From positions 1 to 64,000 of the forward strand of contig JARHVB010000011.1 of assembly GCA_029222685.1 (NCBI GenBank): a stretch of 64,000 nucleotides of DNA, read 5' to 3'. Of this stretch, positions 46,868 through 54,149 are shown in pieces (position 1 is the first letter of the stretch; every line of letters starts with the position of its first letter). The stretch is from Terripilifer ovatus (GTDB lineage Bacteria > Pseudomonadota > Alphaproteobacteria > Rhizobiales > Beijerinckiaceae). The notes under the pieces are model-generated. The model ran no database searches. It saw nothing but the letters and a program-made list of their open reading frames with translations, and was not told the origin of the DNA. Both the position numbers and the translations under genes were made by a program.

Positions 46868-47443
46868 ATGCTGGATCGCAGGCTTGTGCTCGGACTGTTT
46901 GGAACGGTGGCCCTGGCGCCGAAATCCCTGTTGGCCCAGGAAATGAGCCGGATGACCGCCTATGCCTTCACGTTCGGCGGCCTCAACGGCGGCGAAATCC
47001 GTCTCGGCGACTATGCCGACAAGCTGGCGCTCGTCGTCAACACCGCCAGCCTGTGCGGCTACACCAATCAATATTCGGGGCTGGAAAAGCTTTACGACGT
47101 GTACAAGGCGCGCGGACTGACGGTCATCGGCGTGCCGTCGAACGATTTCGGCGGCCAGGAGCCGGGCGGCGCCAGGGAAATCTCTACAACCGTTGAGGCC
47201 TTCAAGGTCGATTTCCCGATGACGGAAAAGACTGTGGTGAAAGGCCCCGGCGCCCATCGCTTCTATCGCTGGGCGGCGGCGGAGCGGCCGAAGGAAACGC
47301 CGGCGTGGAATTTCCACAAATACCTGATCGGCCGCGACGGCAGGATCGCCGCCGTGTTTCCCAGCGCCGTCGAGCCTGAAGACCCGCGCATGATCGCCGC
47401 GATCGAGCGGGCGCTGCTCGTGCCGTCGTCGTCGCAAGGTTAA
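46868..47443 (+). CDS. glutathione peroxidase family protein
   Basis: A 191-residue thiol peroxidase with an N-terminal signal or anchor (LVLGLFGTVALAPKSLLAQ), so probably periplasmic. Peroxidatic Cys63 is in NTASLCGYTNQYSG, Gln97 in FGGQEPG and Trp146 in WNFHKYL. The second Cys used for resolution in thioredoxin-type members (FPCNQF) is Ser91 here (PSNDFGG). ATG 46868 is chosen because it stands about ten bases from GGAGG; the ATG at 46859 is too close. It converges with mutY. Confidence 0.88.
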   Translation: MLDRRLVLGLFGTVALAPKSLLAQEMSRMTAYAFTFGGLNGGEIRLGDYADKLALVVNTASLCGYTNQYSGLEKLYDVYKARGLTVIGVPSNDFGGQEPGGAREISTTVEAFKVDFPMTEKTVVKGPGAHRFYRWAAAERPKETPAWNFHKYLIGRDGRIAAVFPSAVEPEDPRMIAAIERALLVPSSSQG

Positions 47444-47460
47444 ATCGGCAAGGCTGACGA

Positions 47461-48537
47461 TTATTTACCGCGTGCGTGCACGAGCACCTTTTGCATGACG
47501 CTCGGCAGACCGGCGCTGTCGAGCATGTGTTCCTCGATCCACTGCCCGGTCTCGGGAGTTGCTGCGCCCGTCGGCAGCACGCCGCGATAGACCGTCAGCG
47601 CCAGCGAGAAATGCGTGAACACGTGTTCGACCGTGCCCGCGATCCGCTGCCATTTGCCTTTGACGGGTGCATGCGCCGACGCATCCGATTGCGAAAAATC
47701 GCTGCGCCACTCGCTCCCGGGAAATTCCAGCATGCCGCCGAGCAGGCCTTTCGGTGGCCGCCGGCGCACCAGCACATGGCCGTCGGCGCGGCGCAGGTAG
47801 AAGATCGCGCCGGTGCGATGCGGTCGCGCCACCTTCGCCGCCTTCACCGGATAACGCTCCTGTTCGCCGCTCTGCCGCGCCAGGCAGGAGGCGGTCAGCG
47901 GGCACAGCGCGCAGGCGGGATTTTTCGGTGTGCAGAGCGTGGCGCCGAGATCCATCATGGCCTGCGCGAAATCGCCGGCGCGCTCATCCGGTGTGATGTC
48001 GTCGGTGCGGGCGCGGATGGCGGTCTTTGCCGCAGGCATCGGCGTGTCGATGGCGAAGAGCCGCGCGACGACTCGCTCGACATTGCCGTCGACGACGACG
48101 GCGCGCCGGCCGAAGGCGATCGCCGCGATGGCCGCCGCCGTGTAAGGCCCGATGCCGGGCAGGGCGCGCAGCGCGCTTTCGTCAGCGGGAAACAGGCCGG
48201 CGTGCTGCTCGACGACGGCCTTGGCGCAGGCATGCAGGTTGCGGGCGCGACTATAATAGCCAAGGCCCGCCCAGGCTTTCATCACATCGTCGACCGGCGC
48301 TGCCGCGAGATCGTGCACCCGCGGCCACAATGCCAGAAACTGCTCGTAATAGGGCTTTACCGCCGGCACGGTCGTCTGCTGCAGCATGACTTCCGACAGC
48401 CACACTGCATAGGGATCGGGCATGCTGCCCGGCAGCGCCCGCCACGGCAGTTTGCGGCGATGCCTGTCATACCAGGCAAGCAGTGTGGCCGCGATGGTGT
48501 CCCGGCTCTTTGCGTGTGGGCTTTGGCGCGCTAGCAT
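47461..48537 (-). CDS. mutY: A/G-specific adenine DNA glycosylase MutY
   Basis: A 358-residue base-excision repair enzyme removing A opposite 8-oxoG. Catalytic Glu49 (SEVMLQQTTV) and Asp150 (VVVDGNVERV), the helix-hairpin-helix LPGIGPYTAAAIAA, four [4Fe-4S] cysteines (202, 209, 212, 218) and a C-terminal NUDIX-like domain (FYLRRADGHVLVRRRPP, GGMLEFPGSEW) are present. In many Rhizobiales it is divergent from DUF721; here about 4 kb of other genes separate them. Confidence 0.96.
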   Translation of the reverse strand: MLARQSPHAKSRDTIAATLLAWYDRHRRKLPWRALPGSMPDPYAVWLSEVMLQQTTVPAVKPYYEQFLALWPRVHDLAAAPVDDVMKAWAGLGYYSRARNLHACAKAVVEQHAGLFPADESALRALPGIGPYTAAAIAAIAFGRRAVVVDGNVERVVARLFAIDTPMPAAKTAIRARTDDITPDERAGDFAQAMMDLGATLCTPKNPACALCPLTASCLARQSGEQERYPVKAAKVARPHRTGAIFYLRRADGHVLVRRRPPKGLLGGMLEFPGSEWRSDFSQSDASAHAPVKGKWQRIAGTVEHVFTHFSLALTVYRGVLPTGAATPETGQWIEEHMLDSAGLPSVMQKVLVHARGK

Positions 48538-48588
48538 GTCATGCTTCTATCTTATCCAGCTTCCGTTTGTGAGCCACCGGAGACATTC

Positions 48589-49296
48589 ATGCACAACATC
48601 GACATCCCGCAATCCGTGGTCGACCGCGTCATCAAGCGCCGTGGGCGCGAGCATATTCACGACGATCTCATTCCTTCGAAGACAGCGCTCGTCGTCATCG
48701 ACATGCAGAACGCGTTCATGCCGGTGCCGGTGGCCCACGCCCCTTGCGAGATGGCGCCCAAGATCGTGCCGGCCATCAACAAGCTGGCCCAGGCGGTCCG
48801 TGAAACCGGCGGCATCGTCATCTGGATTCAGACGGCCTGTACGGCAGGCGACAAGATCACCTGGTCCAATGCCCACAATATCGTCTCGCACGAACGTGCC
48901 AAGATGCGCTTCGCCGCGCTGGAGCGCGGATCGGAAGGCTATGCGCTGTGGCCGGAAATGGATGCCCGCCCGGAAGACATCTATTGCGAGAAGCACCGCT
49001 TCAGCGCCTTCATTCAAGGGTCGTCCGATCTCGACGGTATCCTGCGGGAAAGCGGCGTCGACACCGTGCTCATCACCGGCACCGTCACCAATGTCTGCTG
49101 CGAATCCACCGCTCGCGATGCGATGATGCTCAATTATAAAGTTGTTATGGTGTCCGACGGCAATGCTGCCGACAACGACGAAGAGCACAATGCCACGCTG
49201 CGCTCGATCTACCTGACCTTCGGCGATGTGATGGACACGGCGACACTGGTCGACCTGCTGAAGCGCCGCAGCAACGTGCGCTCCGCCGCTGAATAG
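48589..49296 (+). CDS. isochorismatase-family cysteine hydrolase
   Basis: A 235-residue cytosolic hydrolase of the nicotinamidase/isochorismatase fold. The catalytic triad is Asp39 (VVIDMQNAFM), Lys135 (YCEKHRFSAF) and Cys170 (TGTVTNVCCESTARDAMM). The ATG at 48589 has GGAG six bases ahead. The neighbours give no pathway (mutY divergent, VOC protein downstream). Possible activities include hydrolysis of N-carbamoyl, nicotinamide or biuret-type substrates. A strong hairpin follows its stop. Confidence 0.9.
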   Translation: MHNIDIPQSVVDRVIKRRGREHIHDDLIPSKTALVVIDMQNAFMPVPVAHAPCEMAPKIVPAINKLAQAVRETGGIVIWIQTACTAGDKITWSNAHNIVSHERAKMRFAALERGSEGYALWPEMDARPEDIYCEKHRFSAFIQGSSDLDGILRESGVDTVLITGTVTNVCCESTARDAMMLNYKVVMVSDGNAADNDEEHNATLRSIYLTFGDVMDTATLVDLLKRRSNVRSAAE

Positions 49297-49312
49297 GCTA
49301 CGCGTAAAGACA

Positions 49313-49341
49313 TGTTGTCCGCCCTGATCAGGCGGACAACA
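49313..49341 (+). terminator. hairpin after isochorismatase gene
   Basis: TGTTGTCCGCC (49313-49323) pairs perfectly with GGCGGACAACA (49331-49341), loop CTGATCA. No T-run follows. It is likely a terminator or an operator ahead of the next gene, whose start is 58 bases away. Confidence 0.55.
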
Positions 49342-49398
49342 CTATGGCGCATTCCACATCGATGATAGACCGCGAATGTTTATATGATGGAGGAAGCG

Positions 49399-49869
49399 AT
49401 GGCAGTGAAGGCCATACCGGATGCCTATGCGGGCGGAGTGCCCGGTTTATGCGTCGACAAGGGATACGAAGCGCTCGAACTTTACAAAAAAGTTTTCGGC
49501 GCAGAAGTGACCCTCCAGTTCGATCAATCCGATGGCCGTCTCGGCCATGCGGAACTGAAAATAGGACGGGCCCTCTTTAGCCTGTCCGATGAATTTCCCG
49601 AATATGGCGTCTTCAGCCCGAAGACCCTCGGCGGCACGCCGGTGAAAATGCATATCTACATGGAGAATGTCGACGCCGTGGTCGAGCGCGCGCTGACGGC
49701 GGGCATGACCTTGCTGCGGCCGGTGTCCGACGAATTTTACGGCGATCGCGTCGGCCAGCTTAAAGACCCCTATGGCCATGTGTGGGTCATCGCCACACAT
49801 ATTGAAGACGTCACCGCCGAGGAAATGTATCGCCGGGCAGCAAAGCTGTTTGAATCCACGTCGGGATAA
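49399..49869 (+). CDS. VOC-family glyoxalase/bleomycin-resistance-like protein
   Basis: A 156-residue PhnB-like vicinal-oxygen-chelate protein. It has the paired beta-alpha-beta-beta-beta units: YKKVFGAEVTLQFDQSDGRLGHAELKIG and VERALTAGMTLLRPVSDEFYGDRVGQLKDPYGHVWVIATHIEDVT. The second half holds the DPYGHxW signature. ATG 49399 follows GGAGGA. Its function is unknown; members of this family include metal-dependent isomerases and resistance proteins, and the sequence gives no choice between them. Confidence 0.85.
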   Translation: MAVKAIPDAYAGGVPGLCVDKGYEALELYKKVFGAEVTLQFDQSDGRLGHAELKIGRALFSLSDEFPEYGVFSPKTLGGTPVKMHIYMENVDAVVERALTAGMTLLRPVSDEFYGDRVGQLKDPYGHVWVIATHIEDVTAEEMYRRAAKLFESTSG

Positions 49870-49876
49870 AAGGTCG

Positions 49877-50638
49877 CTAAGGCGGCGCGTTCGTGATGGC
49901 GGTTTTGAAGGCCACCACGAAACCGTCGAGTTCGCGACGCTCGGCATCGGTGACCGCCCAGAAGGTGAAGCCTGACTCGCGCCAGCTCACGGCTTGAAAG
50001 CCGGCATTGCCGGACGCCTGCGTCGATGGGCTGGCGGCGGGCAGCGCCGTCACGCTGACAATATGCGCACCGAGCCGATAGACGAGCGACGGTGCCGGCG
50101 TACCCCCGATCACATCCACGCGGCCGCCGACCAGCGGATAGCCTTGGGCCGCGAGATCGGGAGCCGGCGGCGAGATCGCAATCCTCGCATCGAACCACGG
50201 CCTGACATTGTGGTGGTCATTCGAGGCGATATCGACCGGCGTTCCAGACAGCAGCGCCCGCCGATGAGCGGTGATCAGCGCCTCGACGACAGAAGGGTCG
50301 CGCGGAGCAAGCGCCAGGAAGGTTGCGCCGCCGCCGAGACCCAGCCCCACGGCCAGCGCCGCGGCCATCTGCACGAAGTCGCGCCGCAGCGGACGGACAG
50401 GCTGCGTGACCGCAGGACCAGACATCGCGTCGAGCCTGGCGCGCAATCCAGCCGGCGCAGGCTCACGCGGAAGTTTTGTTCGCAGCACGCGCCGCAGCGC
50501 GACGTGGCGCGCATAGTCGGCGGCGAGCACAGGGTCATCGGCAAGCCGGCGTTCGAAGGCAGCTTGCGCGGCGGCATCCAGCTCGCCATCGAGGGACGCC
50601 TGCATCGTCACGCGCGGATCGATCGCGTCATCATTCAT
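49877..50638 (-). CDS. anti-sigma factor (transmembrane, no zinc motif)
   Basis: A 253-residue protein encoded directly after the ECF sigma gene, with start overlapping its stop (ATGA). The N-terminal 70 residues (DGELDAAAQAAFERRLADDPVLAADY) are the anti-sigma helical domain. One helix (residues about 98-120, FVQMAAALAVGLGLGGGATFLAL) puts the rest in the periplasm. The HxxxCxxC zinc motif is absent. The periplasmic part (NDHHNVRPWFDARI, LAAQGYPLVGGRVDVIG) matches the sensor half of RsiW-like proteins. It most likely sequesters the sigma factor at 50635. Confidence 0.85.
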   Translation of the reverse strand: MNDDAIDPRVTMQASLDGELDAAAQAAFERRLADDPVLAADYARHVALRRVLRTKLPREPAPAGLRARLDAMSGPAVTQPVRPLRRDFVQMAAALAVGLGLGGGATFLALAPRDPSVVEALITAHRRALLSGTPVDIASNDHHNVRPWFDARIAISPPAPDLAAQGYPLVGGRVDVIGGTPAPSLVYRLGAHIVSVTALPAASPSTQASGNAGFQAVSWRESGFTFWAVTDAERRELDGFVVAFKTAITNAPP

Positions 50639-51189
50639 GACATGTCCTTTCCGATCCGTTCGATCAGCAGGGCGCGGGCGCGCGCCAGGCGCGACATCAC
50701 GGTGCCGACGGCAACGCCGGTAATGTCAGCGATGTCACGGTAACTCATGCCGTTGAATTCCCGCAGCACCAGCGTTTCGCGCAACGGCGGTGGCAGGCCG
50801 GCAACCGCCGCATGAAGGAACGCTTCGTCGGCACGCGCGATCAGGTCGGTCTCCGGTGTTGCGGTTTCAGGGGCAGGCGCGGTGCGCTCGGCGGCTTCGA
50901 GATCGTCCGTCAGGACAAGCGCTTTCGGGCGATTGCGGGCCAGCCAGGTGAATGTCGTGTTGCGCACGATAGCAAGCAGCCACGCGCGTGCATTGCCACC
51001 GGCATAGGTGCCAACGCCATTGAGCGCGCGCAGGCAAGCCTCCTGCACGACGTCTTCCGCATCGGTGGCATTGCCGGTCAGCCAGCGCGCAAAGGCATAG
51101 GCGTCGTCGAGATGGGGCATCACCATCTCATGAAAGCGACGACGGCTATCCTCAATCAAATTCGAACACGCGGCATGCGTACCTCTCAC
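50635..51189 (-). CDS. ECF-type RNA polymerase sigma factor
   Basis: A 184-residue extracytoplasmic-function sigma factor. Region 2 is seen in DAYAFARWLTGNATDAEDVVQEACLRAL and region 4 in RETLVLREFNGMSYRDIADITGVAVGTVMSRLARAR. The start used is GTG 51189, which overlaps the cupredoxin stop as GTGA; internal ATG 51126 (MVMPHLDD) and TTG 51234 are alternatives. It is co-transcribed with its anti-sigma, a cupredoxin and a phosphoesterase. The inducing signal is unknown, but redox or copper is plausible from the cupredoxin. Confidence 0.88.
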   Translation of the reverse strand: MRGTHAACSNLIEDSRRRFHEMVMPHLDDAYAFARWLTGNATDAEDVVQEACLRALNGVGTYAGGNARAWLLAIVRNTTFTWLARNRPKALVLTDDLEAAERTAPAPETATPETDLIARADEAFLHAAVAGLPPPLRETLVLREFNGMSYRDIADITGVAVGTVMSRLARARALLIERIGKDMS

Positions 51190-51521
51190 GGCGCCACGAT
51201 AATCTTCCCCTTCATATGTGGATGCAACCCGCAAAAGTAGTTGTAGGTCCCCGGCTCCGAAAACGTGAAGCTGAAATCTTCATTGGTGTCGATTGCCTTT
51301 GAGTGGATCTTGCCATCGGTGCCGACGATGGAATGCGGGATGTCGTCTTCATTCGTCCATTTCACGACCGTTCCGGGTTTTACGGTGATCGTTTCCGGAA
51401 TGAACGTGAAGTTGTCGATTTTGACAGCCGCCTCATCGGCGCGCGCCTGCTGCGACAGCAGGACAAGCGTAAGAATTGCGCCTGCGGCACAGAGGCTGCG
51501 GCGATCGATCATGCGAGTCAT
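51186..51521 (-). CDS. periplasmic cupredoxin
   Basis: A 111-residue blue-copper protein with a signal peptide (residues 1-28, ending QQARADEA). Ligands are His63 (IPHSIVG), Cys97, His100 and Met103 in FCGLHPHMKG; the spacing C-x2-H-x2-M is amicyanin/plastocyanin-like. It could shuttle electrons or buffer copper in the periplasm. It stands between a phosphoesterase (33-base gap) and the sigma gene (overlap). Confidence 0.92.
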   Translation of the reverse strand: MTRMIDRRSLCAAGAILTLVLLSQQARADEAAVKIDNFTFIPETITVKPGTVVKWTNEDDIPHSIVGTDGKIHSKAIDTNEDFSFTFSEPGTYNYFCGLHPHMKGKIIVAP

Positions 51522-51554
51522 ATGTGTGGCTTTCGTGAGAATATGGGCTTGAAT

Positions 51555-52487
51555 TTAGGCGAGTGTGCCGTCGATGACGGCGAGCGGTTGTGTGCCTTGT
51601 CTGACCGCGATCGAGGTGATGCCGAGCACGCTGCGCAGTTTGTCGTCAGGCACTTTCAGCGGGCCGGGCGACGGCGCTGTTCCGGGCGCGGGCTGCGGGA
51701 ACGCGGTGGAGCGGGCGGTATGAAACGTCACCGCGCCTTCGACTTTCTGCATGATCTGGTGAATGTGCCCGTTCAGCACCGTCACCGAACCGAACCGTTT
51801 GACGAGGTCGAGCGCCTGCGTCGCATCGTCGGTGCCCCAGCCCCAGTCCGCATTCACCGTCCATAGCGGGATGTGGGCGAAAATCACCAGCGGCGTCGAA
51901 CTGCTTTTGCTCTTCAGGTCGTCGGCAAGCCAGGCAAGCTGCGCCGCACCGAGCGAGCCCATGCCGCCGGCTTTCAGATCCGCCACATTGACGAGACCGA
52001 CGAAATGCACGCCGGCATGGTCGAACGAATACCAGCCGGTGCCCTGTGCCTGAAGCTTTTTGCCGAACCGGTTCATATAGTCGGCGCCGCGCCCTTCATC
52101 GACGATATCGTGTTCGCCCGGCACGTAGTGAACATCGAGCTTCGCGCTTGAAATGATCTTTTCCGCGTCGTCGAACTCGGCCGGCCTGGAGAGATGCGAA
52201 ATGTCGCCGGTGTGGATCATGAAGGCGGGTCTGGTGGTGAGCGTGCCGACCTTGCCGACGGCTTCCTGCAATGTGCCGAGCGGGTTTGGATTGGCGGCCT
52301 GCTTGAAGCCGATATGGCTGTCGGAAATCTGCAGGAAATTGAATCCGGTCGCGGCTTGTGCATTGGCTTCGCCGATGCCGAGCAGGGACGATTGCGGCAC
52401 GCCGCCGGCTATCGTCCACAGCAGGCCGGTGCCGGCCCACACCATGCATTCGAGCACGGTGCGCCGGTCGTGGGTATCTTGGGTCAT
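51555..52487 (-). CDS. exported metallophosphoesterase (calcineurin-like)
   Basis: A 310-residue phosphoesterase with a twin-arginine-like signal (DRRTVLECMVWAGTGLLWT). Metal motifs are present: LQISDSHIG (D-x-H), HTGDISH, VPGEHDIV (GNHD variant), FAHIPLW and NGHIHQI. The second Asn of the usual GNHD is Glu here. It is the first gene of the phosphoesterase-cupredoxin-sigma-anti-sigma unit. The substrate is unknown; related enzymes cleave phosphodiesters. Confidence 0.9.
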   Translation of the reverse strand: MTQDTHDRRTVLECMVWAGTGLLWTIAGGVPQSSLLGIGEANAQAATGFNFLQISDSHIGFKQAANPNPLGTLQEAVGKVGTLTTRPAFMIHTGDISHLSRPAEFDDAEKIISSAKLDVHYVPGEHDIVDEGRGADYMNRFGKKLQAQGTGWYSFDHAGVHFVGLVNVADLKAGGMGSLGAAQLAWLADDLKSKSSSTPLVIFAHIPLWTVNADWGWGTDDATQALDLVKRFGSVTVLNGHIHQIMQKVEGAVTFHTARSTAFPQPAPGTAPSPGPLKVPDDKLRSVLGITSIAVRQGTQPLAVIDGTLA

Positions 52488-52546
52488 ATGGGTCTCCTTT
52501 GGGGTCGCAACAGGTGCGATGCCGAAAGGACTCGTGGCGGGGGCGG

Positions 52547-52555
52547 TTTATTCCC
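52547..52555 (-). promoter_or_regulatory. possible ECF -35 element
   Basis: GGGAATAAA in minus sense, about 60 bases ahead of the phosphoesterase start, resembles ECF-type -35 elements (GGAA-rich). A convincing -10 partner is not obvious, so this is only a candidate for autoregulation of the unit. Confidence 0.25.
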
Positions 52556-52604
52556 GCTCCAGCAAATTTATTTTTTGAAGCGCTCCCGCGTGTTAAGACT
52601 CCCC

Positions 52605-53120
52605 ATGGCCTTCACCCCCCGCAAACGCAATTTTCCGCGCGCGCTTGGCGAATTCGTCGCCCAGGCGATCGATCCGGTCGTGGCCAAGCAGGGGTTTGGC
52701 GAGGCCGACGTCATTTTGCATTGGAAGACGATCGCCGGCCCCAGGCTGTCGGGCGTCAGCGAGCCGGTGCGCCTGCAATGGCCGGTGAAGGCGCCCAATC
52801 GCCCCGCAGATGCGCCGCCAGAGCCCGCCACCCTGATTTTGCGGGTCGAGGGGGCTTTCGCGCTGGAATTCCAGCACATGGCGCCGCTGCTGGTCGAGCG
52901 CATCAACGCCCGGCTTGGCTGGCGCTGCATCGGCCGCATCGTGCTGAAACAAGGCCCCGTGCGGGGCGAAAGCGGGGCCAGACGGGTCAAATCTGTTCCC
53001 GCCGCCGGTGCCGTGGCGAAGGCGGCGGAAACGACGGGGGGCATCGAAGATGAGGCCTTGCGCGGCGCGCTCACGCGTCTCGGCGCCCACGTGTTCACGC
53101 CCCAACGCGCGAAATCGTGA
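52605..53120 (+). CDS. DUF721 protein (DciA-like)
   Basis: A 171-residue basic protein of the DUF721 family. In several bacteria DUF721 members named DciA help load the replicative helicase. The domain is seen from RALGEFVAQAIDPVVAKQGFGEADVILHWKTIAGPRLSGVSEPVRL to ALEFQHMAPLLVERINARLGW. The C-terminal third is low-complexity and basic. ATG 52605 is the family start. It is followed by dsbA and smc, a conserved order in Rhizobiales. The replication role is taken from the family, not from this sequence. Confidence 0.85.
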   Translation: MAFTPRKRNFPRALGEFVAQAIDPVVAKQGFGEADVILHWKTIAGPRLSGVSEPVRLQWPVKAPNRPADAPPEPATLILRVEGAFALEFQHMAPLLVERINARLGWRCIGRIVLKQGPVRGESGARRVKSVPAAGAVAKAAETTGGIEDEALRGALTRLGAHVFTPQRAKS

Positions 53121-53249
53121 CAGAATGTGAGGAATTCGCCCGCACTTCGCCCTTGCCGCGACACCGCGGGCTTGCCACATTCCGCGCTTAATGGTTGTCC
53201 TAATCCAGTTTTTTCAGATCCGGCTTTTCCAACATTGAACGGTAGGTCC

Positions 53250-53906
53250 ATGTCCGCACTTTCCAGAACGCGCCGCCAGATTCTCGAACTCGCCGGTGCC
53301 GGCGCGGCCACGGCTCTGGCCGCCGGCCTGCTGCCTTCGGCTGCCTTCGCCCAGAACGTGCCGATGGCCGATCTGATGAAGCCCGGCGCGCTGCCGGACA
53401 TATGGCAGGGCAAGGCCGATGCGCCGTGCACGATCATCGAATATGCGTCGGCGACCTGCTCGCACTGCGCCCATTTCCATGAAGCGACCTATCCAGCGCT
53501 GAAGTCCAAGTATATCGACACGGGCAAGGTGCGCTTCACCATGCGCGAATTCCCGTTCGATCCGCTGGCGCAGGCTGGTTTCATGCTGGCGCGCTGCGCC
53601 GGCGATGACAAGCGCGACGCGGTCGTGGCCCTGCTGCTGGCCCAGCAGGCCAATTGGGCCATGACCGAAAAGCCGCTGCAGGGGCTGACCACGCTTCTGC
53701 GCCAGACCGGCATGTCGCAGGAGACGTTTGAGGCCTGCCTCAAGGATCAGACCCTTTACGACAATATCAGCAAGGTGCGCGACATGGGCGCGGAGAAATT
53801 TAGCGTCAAGGCAACGCCGACCTTCTTCATCAACGGCACGAAGGTGGAAGGGGCCGTCGAGCTGGCGGAAATGGAAAAGCTGATTCTGCCGACATTGAAG
53901 AGCTGA
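53250..53906 (+). CDS. DsbA-family thioredoxin-fold protein
   Basis: A 218-residue exported thiol oxidoreductase. The signal peptide is twin-arginine-like (RTRRQILELAGAGAAT, cleaved near AFAQN). The redox motif is Cys-Ser-His-Cys in SATCSHCAHFHEATYP, and the cis-Pro turn is KATPTFFINGTKV. It resembles the TAT-exported DsbA/BdbD-like proteins found ahead of smc in Rhizobiales. It probably acts as a periplasmic oxidant or isomerase. ATG 53250 follows GGTAGG. Confidence 0.92.
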   Translation: MSALSRTRRQILELAGAGAATALAAGLLPSAAFAQNVPMADLMKPGALPDIWQGKADAPCTIIEYASATCSHCAHFHEATYPALKSKYIDTGKVRFTMREFPFDPLAQAGFMLARCAGDDKRDAVVALLLAQQANWAMTEKPLQGLTTLLRQTGMSQETFEACLKDQTLYDNISKVRDMGAEKFSVKATPTFFINGTKVEGAVELAEMEKLILPTLKS

Positions 53907-54149
53907 TCCACACGCAATTTCCGGGTAAACGATTGGATTCAGCCCGTTTCACACAGGAAATTGGGCGTTTCCGCGTGCCCGCCACTTGCCTGCGACACGC
54001 CTTTATGACGCCTTAAGGACAGGGAAGCACCGGTCTGCCGAATCGTTCGCGGCGGCACGGATCGTCTTCCTGTCGTCGCGATGGCTTATGACAAAGCGAC
54101 GGAGTCTAGAGGCTGGGCGGCGCGCCCGGATTGCGTAAGGACGGAGAGT

